Shown: in pieces, positions 27,701 through 38,049 of the stretch
Layout: the number at the start of each line of letters is the position of its first letter
How positions within the stretch are numbered: the stretch's first letter is position 1
Assembly: GCA_947095585.1 (NCBI GenBank)
Contig: OX352763.1
Location: 25,779,462 to 25,843,461, forward strand
Length of the DNA: 64,000 nt
Source of the DNA: Nephrocerus scutellatus
Taxonomy: Eukaryota > Arthropoda > Insecta > Diptera > Pipunculidae
Direction: 5' to 3'
Program-made: the position numbers and the translations under genes
The notes under the pieces: model-generated
The model's database searches: none
Seen by the model: only the letters and a program-made list of their open reading frames with translations
Told to the model about the DNA's origin: nothing

Positions 27701-28553
27701 AGCAATTCGATTAGCTTAAACACCAAGCTGCGACTGTTCCGTTCAAATGTTGAATCTGTGATGTTGTATGGGTGCAGCACTTGGAAGGTGACCGCAACTA
27801 TCACAAAAAGATTACAAACGTTTGTAAATAGTTGCCTACGGAACATCTTAAGGGTTTTCTGGCCCAACCGTATCTCTAACGAAACTCTTTACCAGAGAAC
27901 GGGTCAGGAACCAATAGGCACAACCATCCAACGACGGAAGTGACAATGGATTGGTCATACACTCCAAAAAGGCCAGTTCCAGAGCAAACTACGCAATGCA
28001 ATGGAATCCGTTATCTCAGGATGGTAGAAGAACGGGTCGTCCGAGAAATACATGGCGCAGAACAGTTAGGAGGGCGTCACGGCAATTGGGGAAGAGTTCG
28101 AGAGAGCTGAAGCTCATTGTCAGCAACCGCACGCGATAGCGCGTAGGCGTAGTAGAGACCCACAAGGTGATATAGGACATAAGTAAGTATACATTCACAG
28201 AGTAAACTTTGAACCAATAAATGGAACTCTCTTCTATAGTCTCACGGCTCAAAAACGTACTGAGCTGTTGCATTGTTTTATATACCAAGCTTTTCGTCTT
28301 TAAAAATATTAATTACTTATTTACCGAGTTGAAGCGATGAAATGGATGTCTGGCCGCCTTCGCCATGACACGACGAGTCGGAATTGTCCAGAAAATTTAG
28401 GCTAAAATATGAGAATATAGTTATTAAAATACAGATCATCCAATATAGTAAGTAGACTCACTTCATGTATTTTAATTTATTGTCTAAACTATCGGTCACA
28501 GCTGCAGCCGAAGAATCAGTTGATTCGTTAGTCTGCAAAACGACTTTATCCAT
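12741..28553 (-). CDS. BTB-BACK-Kelch (Kelch-like) protein, 11 exons
   Basis: This is a Kelch-like protein, a family that commonly acts as a substrate adaptor for Cullin-3 ubiquitin ligases. Exons in transcript order are 28553-28462, 28401-28325, 26381-25693, 25625-25426, 25364-25330, 21399-21009, 20943-20688, 17743-17519, 17335-17118, 13179-13021 and 12921-12741. All introns are GT-AG, every phase matches, and the sum is 2523 bp (840 aa). An in-frame TAA sits just before the ATG. The BTB domain is at about residues 115-218 and BACK at about 222-352. A Ser/Asn-rich linker follows, then six Kelch repeats from about 495 to the end with diglycines such as IFGG, YIIGG, FVIGG, WIVGG and FIIGG. Large introns hold transposons. 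The internal 35-bp exon 5 rests on phase agreement alone and competes with a longer version. Confidence 0.85.
13325..14690 (-). mobile_element. CR1-like non-LTR element relic in a Kelch intron
   Basis: The minus strand encodes, with gaps, YLETNEILSDRQYGLRGHRS with VALDISKA (14.17-14.36 kb), LNAGVPQGSVLSPTLFLIF and FADDSTLSFSY (catalytic block, about 13.98 kb), a CIGFLTRCKKYFTPSDL block (about 13.63 kb), and the SREIASCMPHLLEFNRNTRGA block (about 13.38 kb). Order and motifs match a CR1-like reverse transcriptase with frameshifts between blocks. It lies in the intron between Kelch exons 9 and 10, in the gene's own orientation. Confidence 0.8.
15180..16235 (+). mobile_element. Tc1/mariner-superfamily transposase relic
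   Basis: Starting near 15200 (VKFTNDQRFKITTEILSGNF) the plus strand gives an HTH region, QSIPSRLQELGISQLTL, ENPEFNRKIIFSD (first catalytic Asp), FVNKQNLRYWTATNPHVLQE, FQQDGATCHTT (second Asp, about 15.87 kb), WLARSCDLKPLHFVLWGYVKS (third Asp, about 15.98 kb), and IEREIAKVPADMCGRVVENG. At least four frameshifts or stops break it. No terminal repeats were found with confidence. Confidence 0.8.
16250..17117. other. Intron sequence, nothing recognised
   Basis: AT-rich intron of the BTB-Kelch gene between the transposase relic and exon 9. No coding or RNA signal seen. Confidence 0.4.
18060..19090 (+). mobile_element. RTE-like non-LTR relic: endonuclease end to RT start
   Basis: The plus strand reads ATWVSPEGATSNQIDHVLID (endonuclease motif around 18.26 kb), VDSDHFLVG (conserved SDH catalytic block), a linker with WFDDECKRAT and KKAAWEKNLVR, then AIKRLKNNKAPESDGIP (RT motif 0/1) up to about 19.08 kb. 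Stops interrupt it, and the rest of the RT is missing. It lies in the intron between Kelch exons 8 and 7. Confidence 0.8.
19370..20600 (-). mobile_element. RTE-like non-LTR relic: RT core to 3' end, opposite orientation
   Basis: The minus strand gives RLCRLTMTNVISQVKISG, a DGLACALFNLAL block, ILMLAYVDDIDIVG (catalytic YVDD, about 20.13 kb), FEIVQSFNYLGSTVSADNS, and the C-terminal RRFRWAGRLARMS with QLGRPSIGWKDGVD (about 19.5 kb). It runs against the 18.06-19.09 kb fragment. The 29.69-30.01 kb piece is the same family. Confidence 0.8.
21560..22556 (+). mobile_element. Internally deleted RTE-like non-LTR copy
   Basis: The plus strand has an RT start (TPSLDEIRTTIRSLQSGKAAG, about 22.02-22.08 kb; SLKEGLIVTLPKK, about 22.18 kb) and then, frameshifted, a QAGFR-like block and INTLRIIIEQSVEY up to about 22.43 kb. 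It jumps directly to the element's 3' end (GACCGAGTGGCGTCTC and the following 100 bases with a GAAAGAAAGAAGAAAGAA tail), shared with 43.48-43.58 kb and, inverted, 60.11-60.21 kb. Confidence 0.65.
22690..23960 (-). mobile_element. LOA/I-like non-LTR relic: RT end, RNase H, Cys cluster
   Basis: On the minus strand the order is RPISLTSFLLKKLERLIEIH (RT start, about 23.75 kb), a gap, GIHFYTDGSKTNEEVGGGVF (RNase H first Asp, about 23.46 kb), FQAEIMAIKVALAWLK, a PGNCMADELAKHG block, and the C-terminal CRSCMDEEEEETTLHLLCTCP cluster (about 22.95 kb). The 3' end carries three TTAGG-like units next to GAAGTGGCC. It matches the plus-strand copy at 5.43-6.71 kb in layout. Confidence 0.8.
23960..25066. 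other. Intron sequence, nothing recognised
   Basis: Intron of the BTB-Kelch gene. I see no coding signal; 24.13-24.38 kb has an open minus-strand frame without similarity to anything I know. Confidence 0.35.
25067..28553 (-). CDS. Alternative short isoform: BTB-BACK with a conserved-looking tail
   Basis: If exon 5 is not cut at the GTGAGG donor after 25330, its frame stays open for 87 more codons to a TAA at 25067-25069, giving a 451-residue BTB-BACK protein without Kelch repeats. The tail is rich in aromatic and Cys/His residues (QRQWIYDKECSYHHK, RSFLEYLEMI) and does not look random. It may be the DUF4734-type tail reported in some fly BTB-BACK proteins, though I cannot check this. A second good donor, GTATGT, lies at 25075-25070, but its phase does not fit the 21.4-kb exon. 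Confidence 0.55.
26560..28190 (+). mobile_element. RTE-like non-LTR relic with nearly complete RT
   Basis: The plus strand gives an RT in order: a WEAESFPDEWKK block (about 26.85 kb), VVLERIKEHLEDTLD, AGFRTGSSCVHHINTLRIII, FIDFEKANDSVNRQ (first catalytic Asp), LSGVRQGWILSPILFLLV, LNYADDVCLLSHRI (catalytic YADD, about 27.42 kb), KSFQYLGSIVSTEGG, a YGCSTWKVTATI block, and the C-terminal GRPRNTWRRTV region (about 28.05 kb). Several stops and frameshifts interrupt it. It lies antisense in the intron between BTB-Kelch exons 2 and 3. The 3.34-4.69 kb relic is the same family. Confidence 0.85.
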
Positions 28554-28765
28554 TTATTTTAAAGTTTTAAAATTTATATTTGCGTAAAAAAATCTCTTAT
28601 ATTGGCGTAAAAAATATGTTTACTATTTTTCTACTTTCGACAACTATTTCACCGCAAACTTTTGAAATATTTGCTAAAGTGTTAATTTTAAAATATTTTT
28701 TGTGCGTGTAGTGAATTAGATGGTGCTACAATCAGCAGATGATGATGGAGAATTTAGACTATAGC

Positions 28766-29251
28766 CGTGCGAGAAAAAATGAGCAGGCTGACTATTGTTA
28801 AATTGAATTTGTGGTTAGCCAGAAGAGATTGACACTACGTGAATGTTATAATTATTTTATACTAACATGGGGAATGTTATCTATAGCATTATGCATGATT
28901 TACATTTGTGGCGTGCGAGAAAAAATGAACAGGACAGCTGTTAAATTGAGATTGTAATTAGTTAGCCAGACGAGAGAAGTAGTTTATTTTTCAATGTTAC
29001 CATAATGCTATAGATAACGTTTCCCATGTTATTATAAAATAACTATAACATTCGCGTAGTGCCAATCTCTTCTGGCTAACCACAACTTCAATTTAACTAT
29101 AGTCGACCCGCTCACTTTGTCTCGCACTCCTCAAATGTAAGTTTTACATTATGGTAACATTGAAAAATATACTACTTCTCTCGTCTGGCTAACCATTATT
29201 GTTATTTAACAGCCGTCCTGCTAATTTTTTCTCGCACGCCACAAATGTAAA
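28766..29251. mobile_element. Interleaved palindromic MITE-like structure (A-B-A'-B')
   Basis: Arm A (28766-28893) is the near reverse complement of A' (29001-29127), and arm B (28899-29007) that of B' (29147-29251). A and B are themselves related, both beginning GTGCGAGAAAAAATGARCAGG. The order is two arms forward, then two arms reversed. It has no coding capacity and lies upstream of the BTB-Kelch start codon. Confidence 0.8.
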
Positions 29252-29309
29252 TCAAGCGTTATGGTATATGGTTGCTTACGTTGTCATAAGCAAACATTTT
29301 AGAGGAAAA

Positions 29310-29690
29310 GTAGAAAGACAATTGGGACAAACGGGTTGCTCTTCGCAAACAAGCGCCGGCTGTTATGGTTTAGGCAGCTGTAACTGAAAATTGCATTTAT
29401 TTGACACAATGGCCTCCACATTCAGCAGACTTGAATCCAATCGTCTTCTCCATATGGTCCAACTTGGAGGCCAAAGTATCGACAAAAAGATATCAAAGTG
29501 TGGACGCATTGAAGACACCTCTTCGTAGAGAATGGACCAAAATACCAACAGGTCACGTTCGTGCAGCATGCAATGGCATCGTTAAGAGATTCTACACTAT
29601 CGTCCACACCAAAGGCGGCAATATCGTACAATAACATGTTTTACATAAAATTTGAAATGTTTTTAAAGTTCTCTAAGAAGTTTTTATATA
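29310..29690 (+). mobile_element. mariner-like transposase remnant, internally deleted
   Basis: The first part (29330-29387) matches 62.23-62.29 kb (GTTGCTCTTCG, GCACCGGC-like). After a deletion the C-terminus follows: TQWPPHSADLNPIVFSIWSN (third catalytic block), KVSTKRYQSVDAL, REWTKIPTGHVRAACNGIV and KGGNIVQ, ending at TAA 29632-29634. It is the same family as 61.65-62.96 kb. Confidence 0.75.
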
Positions 29691-30006
29691 TCAGCAGCTT
29701 GGATGTTATGGTTAAGTTCCCGGATTTGAAGAGTCTTGACAGGCTATAGTAGGCTTTGTTGGCTTTAAGCAACCGTGCGCGTATTTCTGGTTCCATGCTG
29801 TTATCGGCTGCTATAGTTGACCAATGCCAGGTTAAAGAGGACGCAGGCCAGTCCATCACCTTGTTGGAGCCCGTTACAGATGTTGAATGGGCTTGATAGT
29901 GATCCGGATATTTTTACTTGACTTATAAGATTGGTCATGGTCAACCTACATAGTCGTGTCAGTTTATTTGGGATGCCGAATTCTCTCATGGCTTTATATG
30001 GCTTTG
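29691..30006 (-). mobile_element. RTE-like non-LTR fragment
   Basis: This matches 19.83-20.40 kb of the minus-strand element with one internal deletion near 29815. The minus-strand frame reads REFGIPNKLTRLCRLTMTNL and CNGLQQGDGLACVLFNLAL (RT motif B region). It abuts the mariner remnant directly. Confidence 0.75.
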
Positions 30007-30216
30007 AAGTCTATAAAAAGCTAGGTCTTAAGTTTGAAAAATTTAGAGAAGAAAACAAAAAGAAACCACATTTCTTTAATATTGGTAAACAACATAATAA
30101 TTTTTTGTTTGGTTAACATATATTTTGTTGTAAAATAGGATTTATTAATATTGTTCCAATCTTTTCAATAAACGCGCAAAAAACGTTCTTTGCTGAACAT
30201 CAGCACACAACATAAA

Positions 30217-30724
30217 GGGTCTATTCTTTTAATCAATCCGAGCGAATATAGTTACCTGGAGTACACCGAGCGATTGTTGCACGGCGTAAAAATATTCGGT
30301 GTGTACACTGGGTAACTGTATTAGTTTTTACTCTGCCTTACGCTGATATTCAATTCAGAGTAATAAATAGGAAACTATTCTTTTATTCAACCCGAGCGAG
30401 TATAGTTACCAGGAGATCAGGCTAACGCTGATATTCATTTCAGAGTAAAAATATTGGAAACTGTGTATACACCGTTTCGTGCTCGGTTGACAACAAAAAA
30501 CACAGAGTACAGAGTAAAATTTCCCTGGTTGAATAAAAGAACAACTAGTAAATATGTGACATACACTGTTCGCTCTGGTTAAAGAAAAAAACAAACACCA
30601 TATCGTGCTCGGTTCACAACAAAACACACAGAGTACAGAGTAAAATTACACCGTTTGAATAAAAAAACACGGAGTTCATATTTGAGATACACTACTTGCA
30701 CGGGTTGAATAAAAAAACAGACCC
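30217..30724. mobile_element. ~508-bp MITE with GGGTCT termini and internal repeats
   Basis: It begins GGGTCTATTCTTTTAATCAA and ends with the inverse of GGGTCTGTTTTTTTATTCAA. The terminal motif recurs internally at about 30373 (ATTCTTTTATTCAACCCGAG). A block with GTGCTCGGTT, ACAACAAAA, CACAGAGTACAGAGTAAAAT occurs twice (about 30479 and 30609). It is non-coding, about 180 bp upstream of the neuferricin ATG, and may contribute to that promoter. Confidence 0.7.
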
Positions 30725-30899
30725 AATATTAATGTCATTAGTGTCATTTTATTGGAATTTTTTGTAGTAATTGAATTTATGTTTACAAAACAACTTTCTT
30801 TTAATCTATTAAATGTTTAATTCGCCTTAGTTTCGTTGTTTTTTGTGTTGAAATTTTGTAAAGTAAATAATAATAATATTAGTGCCTTATCAACAGACA

Positions 30900-31835
30900 A
30901 TGTTTGCAATTCTGAAACATTTATTTAAGTTGCAATTTTTAATAATTCTGCTTGCTGTGTTGGCCGGTATTTACTATCCACAAATACTAGAAAAAATTAA
31001 AATAATGTTTCTTGAACTTTTGGGAGAAAATACTTCGATTCCGCTTGAATTTAAAGATAGTGAGCAACTTTTTACTAAATCGGAACTGTCCCAATTTAAT
31101 GGGGAAAGTGCTGAAAATACCCCAATTTATCTTAGCATACTTGGTTCCGTCTATGATGTGACAAGAGGAAAGAAACACTATGGACCTGGCTGTTCTTATA
31201 ATTATTTTGTTGGTTAGTTTGTTTAATCAAAACATTGAAGCTATTGAAGTCGAATTCATGCCTTTAACATTTTAAGGAAGAGATGCTTCAAAATCTTTTA
31301 TTACTGGGGAATTTGAAGAATTCAATGAGCATTCTGATGACGTGAACGCCATGAGCCCAAGTGACCTTCTGGGGTTAGAAAATTGGAAGAATTTTTACGA
31401 CAAGGATTATACATACAAAGGCAAGCTTATTGGAAGGTTGTGCAACTAGTTGTTTGTTTTATTTTGGATAAATTATTTTTTGTTTCTAGATTTTTTGATG
31501 AGAGCGGTGGTAAGACCAAATACCATCATCATTTCGATGCATTGATAAATAAAGCTAAAAAAGCTAAATTGGAAGCTGAACAAATGAAGGATATGTATCC
31601 TGACTGTAATATTGAGTGGTCCGAAAAAACCGGTACCCGAGTCTGGTGTACAACGCAAAGTGGTGGAACGACACGTAGCTGGGCTGGTTATCCGAGAAAA
31701 TTTTATCAAATGGGAAACAATGAGTTCCGATGTGCATGCATTCGGAAAGATGATCTCGGTAACACTGCGCTAATGATAAAGCCTTACGATAACTGTGATC
31801 CGCTATCGAACACTTGTAATTACCAGGTGGAATAG
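30900..31835 (+). CDS. Neuferricin-like cytochrome b5 domain protein
   Basis: Neuferricin is a secreted or membrane-associated heme-binding protein of the membrane-associated progesterone receptor (MAPR) group. Exons are 30900-31212, 31277-31436 and 31490-31835. Introns of 64 and 53 bp have GT-AG ends and matching phases (1, 2); the total is 819 bp (272 aa). A hydrophobic N-terminal segment (about residues 10-27) is a signal anchor. The cytochrome b5-like domain follows at about 57-150 with VYDVTRGKKHYGPGCSY and FVGRDASKSF. The C-terminal part is Cys-rich (TRVWCTTQSGG, EFRCACI, YDNCDPLSNTC), as in neuferricin. I chose the ATG at 30900; an upstream GTG in frame is not a plausible start. A candidate polyadenylation signal AATAAA is at 32018-32023. 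Confidence 0.9.
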
Positions 31836-32017
31836 TTAATATATTTATACACTGAGCTGAATGTAAAATGATATATAGGAAAAATTTAAAAAAAAATTAA
31901 TATTAATACATAATGTATACAAATTTTACACAGGGCGATTTATACATTCATTACATATATTTAGTTTTTGCATAAGAACTGTTCGTGCTAATGTGTACTT
32001 GAATCTCGTGGTATGAC

Positions 32018-32023
32018 AATAAA
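32018..32023 (+). terminator. Candidate polyadenylation signal of the neuferricin gene
   Basis: An AATAAA hexamer 183 bases after the stop codon; it is the nearest canonical hexamer I saw downstream. Confidence 0.45.
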
Positions 32024-32035
32024 ATACAAAGTACT

Positions 32036-32210
32036 TAGACTTACAAGATTGTATGGATTTCTTTTTTTTTGTCAAAACGGAAATCCATACAATTTTGTAA
32101 GGGTGCTTTCCCAATAAACTTAAAGACTTTCAAGATTGTATGGATTTTCAATATAACGAGCAAACATTTTCTGTCAACAAAAATCCATACAATCCTGTAA
32201 ATTCTGTAAG
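32036..32210. repeat. Paired hairpin repeats (TTGTATGGATTT)
   Basis: TTGTATGGATTTC at about 32049 is answered by GAAATCCATACAA at about 32082. TTGTATGGATTTT at about 32134 is answered by AAAATCCATACAA at about 32177. Each pair forms a hairpin and the two are in tandem; outer bases (CTTACAAGA, TTGTAAG) extend the symmetry. It looks like two small MITE-like units directly after the neuferricin 3' end. Confidence 0.6.
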
Positions 32211-32374
32211 TTTTTTAATTGTAAGAGCGCCCTTAAGTGTGTATATTAAATGCCAATTTATATTTACTTTGAAGATAATAGTAAAATTTTATAACAAAAT
32301 TTAAAACTGTTTTTTTTATTATAGATGTTATGTTAATTACAAATAGTTAAAGTTACTGCTATGTTTTCCGCCCT

Positions 32375-33690
32375 TAGAGGTCAAGGAGCTAATAAAGCAC
32401 TGCCGGAACAGAAACCTCCAGTACTTCATAGAATGCGATGCAAATGCACATCATGAACTCTGGGGCCGCAGCGACATCAAAAGAAGGGGTGAGTGTCTTT
32501 TAGAATATCTTGTTAGTAACAATGTAGATATACTAAATAAAGGATCCAAACCTACCTTCATAAACGCAACTCGCTAAGAGGTATATTGACCTCTCGCCAG
32601 TCCATTTATCTCAAACTTTGTTGAAAACTGGCATCTGTCCGAAGAAGCCTCGCTGTCAGACCATCAACACATCCTTCATGGCAAACTGGCAAATGCTTCT
32701 TCTAGATATGATCCAAAGTTCACTGAATGAAATCTATATTGAGGACTTGTCCTCAAGGGACAGGGGACTTAGATGAGGCAGCATATCAACTTAATGATGC
32801 GTTGTTCTCTTCCTATAATGACAGCTGTGTCCCTAAAAACCAGCTTTTGCACACGAAAGGTTCCACCAGGGAACGACCAGCTGTCTAAGCTTATGAAGAA
32901 AATTAGAAAACTCTTCAACTAAACGCATGAAGAGTTGGGACGAATATAGGTTCGCCTTACAGAGTACAACTCTGAATTAAGACAATCCAAACGTGCCACA
33001 TGGAGGAAATGCTGCGAAAACCTTGTCGTAATGCCAGTTGCTGCACGAATCCATAAAGCATTAGTTAAGGATCAGACAAACTGTGTAGGTTTATTAGAAA
33101 GGGCCGATGGCTCCTACACGCCGAACCTGAGGATACAATCAGAACCCTACTCCAGGTTCGTCTACTCGTGCACAATACACTTACGATTTTTATTAGTGCT
33201 AAGCACTGCACGGCTATCACTTGTATCATGCAAGGTGCTTTACTAGCACGTTGTAGAATGGTGCAGCAGAGAAGAACCATTCATCAATCCTTGGAAAACC
33301 GTTCCGGTCGATTGGGACCTATCATCATCAAAGGCACCACGATAGATTATTCCAGTGAGGTTAAATATCTCGGTGGCATCCTTGATTTGAACCACGAACC
33401 TCCTGCTCAGATGCCATGCATTTATCTACTGAGCCACGTCGCCCACTGTACACAATGTTGGTGAGACCTACTATCATCGTTTGGTGGCCGTAAGTACTTG
33501 AACGGACAACGTTAACTGAGCTTCAGAAGCTACAAAGAGCTGCTTGTCTAGGTATAACGGGTGCCATGCGCACCTTCCCTACGACAGCACTAGAAGCTGT
33601 TATAGGGCTAGAGGTCAGATGGATCGAAGATAGAAACTGGAGTTGGCAAGACAATTACAAGACGAGTCCAGCGAGAGAACATCAACCGTA
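32375..33690 (+). mobile_element. Jockey-superfamily non-LTR relic
   Basis: The plus strand reads LQYFIECDANAHHELWG (endonuclease, about 32.43 kb), RGECLLEYLVSNNVDILNKG, SLSDHQHI (catalytic SDH block), an RT thumb piece VKYLGGILD (about 33.36 kb), and TELQKLQRAACLGITGAMRT (about 33.52 kb). The RT core is deleted. A tRNA-like sequence interrupts it at 33385-33444. Confidence 0.75.
33385..33444 (-). repeat. tRNA-like sequence (A and B box) inside the jockey-like relic
   Basis: On the minus strand it contains CGTGGCTCAGTAGATAA (A-box like) and GAGGTTCGTGGTTCAAATC (B-box like), and closely resembles 42606-42678. RT homology ends immediately on one side (YLGGILD) and resumes on the other about 15 bases away. 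It is not a functional tRNA because the acceptor stem is lost. Confidence 0.55.
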
Positions 33691-33839
33691 ACCCATCCGA
33701 CTTCGTCAATAAATTATTTGGATGCAAATGCTCCATCATCTTCTGGGCTCCAGCAATGAACTGAGGAAAATCCGAAATCAAGAAAGTGTAATGCAAATCA
33801 TCAGGTCCACAAGCACTCAATTAAAGGCTAGAGCAAACT

Positions 33840-34320
33840 ATTTTTATTTTAAACCATCATCTGTTTCTAAGCAGTTAACTTGCAACAGTTTTTCGTCGTT
33901 CGTTATATTTGTGTATTAGCTCTTGTCCCTTGTTCTTCGATGTTTCAGCATAATCTAAAATAAACTAATCTACTCATTACACATTCTCAGTTTCTATAAA
34001 ACTAATCGACTGTCAAACTGGCTAAAAGATCTGGTTAAATTACACTGGTTAATCTGAAGAAGAAAAAAACCAATTCGATCTTGGTTAGCAAATTAACCAA
34101 TTTCGCTACTGCTGTGGTGCTGGTTTTCAAATTCTAATTCCTTATTGCAAATTTTTAATTTAATATTGTTCAATGAGAAAACAGAGCAGAATAGCACAAA
34201 TTTGTGAAAACTGTCAGATCAAGTTAGAACAGAAAATTACAGCCATATGTCAAATATGACAAAACTACATTTTTGTTTAATGGATAGTTTATTTTACTTC
34301 TAACAAAGTAAAATATAAAT
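33840..34320. other. AT-rich intergenic stretch, nothing recognised
   Basis: No coding, RNA or repeat signal supported. Confidence 0.35.
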
Positions 34321-34329
34321 TATAAAATA

Positions 34330-34610
34330 ATGAAGCTCGATTTTCTTGAAAAAATAGCGTTTGTGATTCGGAAAGTGAAAATAGTTTTTCAAGTGACACA
34401 AGTTCCAGCGACGGAAAGACAAAAGGAACTGCATTGAAAAATTTTTGGAAGAAGTAGTTCGTTCCTACTCTGGAAAAGAGTTCATAACACATTTTTGGAT
34501 AAATCGCTCGCTATATGACCGTTTCGTGAATACATTTTCCGCAACGGACGATTACACCCAATTAGAGACCCGGAAAACCTTTCTCTGATACATTTTCAAT
34601 TTCATCCATT
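34330..34610 (+). mobile_element. Possible PIF/Harbinger transposase N-terminal remnant
   Basis: The plus strand, with one frame change near 34440, reads SESENSFSSDTSSSDGK, then EEVVRSYSGKEFITHFWINR and SLYDRFVNTFSATDDYTQLE. This resembles the start of HARBI1-type nucleases. The similarity is by eye and weak; it could also be a broken host gene. Confidence 0.3.
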
Positions 34611-35047
34611 TTGTAATAACTTTTAACTGCACTAATCACGAGTAAAAAAAAAAACAAATAAGCAATGACAGCTGATTTTGACATTTCTCACAAATATGTT
34701 CTTCCTCAAGAGTAGGTGCAGAAAAACTGCTCAGAACAGAGTCATTGAACAAAAAGAACAGTCTCAGTTTCGGAGCAGCCTCATTGAACAAATTAAAAAA
34801 CGACTGGCCTTTAGTATCATTTATTGGATAAATCCTTTTCTAATAGAAAGGTTCTTGTTCTGAACACGCTCTTTCAAATTCGGATAATGTTTGACATTAC
34901 TGCTGACAAAAACAAAATTGCGTCAAATACATAGACCTACCTAATGAAATATAAGTTTTATGTTTGCCGTATATCAAATCGCGTTCTTTAAAGATAACTT
35001 CGAAATCAATCAATTATTTTATTCTTTGAGTGATTTTCACTTGAGAA

Positions 35048-37268
<2,221 letters not shown>

Positions 37269-37289
37269 TGATTTGAAATTCATCGTAGA

Positions 37290-37515
37290 ACCTGTTATTG
37301 AACCGTAAAAATTTCTTCTTAAATAAAACCAAGTTGACAAGATTGTTACATTCGTGCAGACTAGCACTTTGAATCTTTACTTTACACTTTAAAGTCTAAC
37401 CGCCTTTCGAGCCGTTGTTAAATCTTGCCCTTTTTGCATCATGAAGGGCTTCAATTGAAGTTTATTTTTCGGATTCTTCATTCGAACACGTGCAGATTTT
37501 TTGCCAGTTTTTGCG
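37290..37515 (-). mobile_element. mariner-like element fragment
   Basis: This matches, inverted, the 5' coding part of the 61.65-62.96 kb element (GAGCCGTTGTTAAATCTTG, GGGCTTCAATTGAAGTT). Another piece matches 5.16-5.22 kb (ATTGAACCGT, TTCGTGCAG). It lies in the intron after DHX38 exon 3. Confidence 0.6.
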
Positions 37516-37519
37516 CAAT

Positions 37520-38010
37520 TTCTTGTTGTTGTTGTTGTGTATCTCCAGGTCTGAAATCAGAGTAAGTAGAAACCCCCAATCATTAGGCCCTCATCTGCTG
37601 TACAGTATTTGAGGCTGAACGGACAGTGGTGGGATTCTAGGTAGTCTGTGCGGGGTTGTGACAGGCTAGCAAGAACTGTTTTGACATGAAGACGATCGTG
37701 GTTGGTTATGGAGTGGCACCAAGTTGCGATGCGGAGGGCTGTATTTTGTCTGCATTAGATATTGCTCCATTATGTGCCACTTTAAAATAACGTCCAAATG
37801 GGGGGGGGGGGCGTAGTTAATAATTTAACGGCCAAATACGGCGTAACAAAGACTTCTTTGTCCTTACCCCATGCGGTTCCGTTTAGGGCTCTTATAACCC
37901 TATTACGACTGCTCACTTTACTGCAAATATTTTTTGCGACTCCTAATATTTTGGTTTATTAACTGTAGGGATAGTTTCGTTTTTAATGCGAATGTCAGAT
38001 GATAGCCTGA
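37520..38010 (-). mobile_element. I/jockey-like non-LTR fragment, RT end with (AAC)n tail
   Basis: On the minus strand about 37.90-37.70 kb reads RALNGTAWGKDKEVFVTPYL and QNTALRIATWCHSITNHDRL, the region just after the RT core. It ends near 37520 in an AAC repeat tail. A run of 12 G is at 37800-37811. It appears to be a second copy of the family at 38.05-40.44 kb. Confidence 0.6.
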
Positions 38011-38049
38011 CCCTCCATGTGGGACTCCCATATTAAGTTTCCGATGCTT

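Noticed and set aside
33608..33820. A 70-codon minus-strand frame
   Set aside because: It is mostly antisense to the jockey-like C-terminal region; no splice or homology support.
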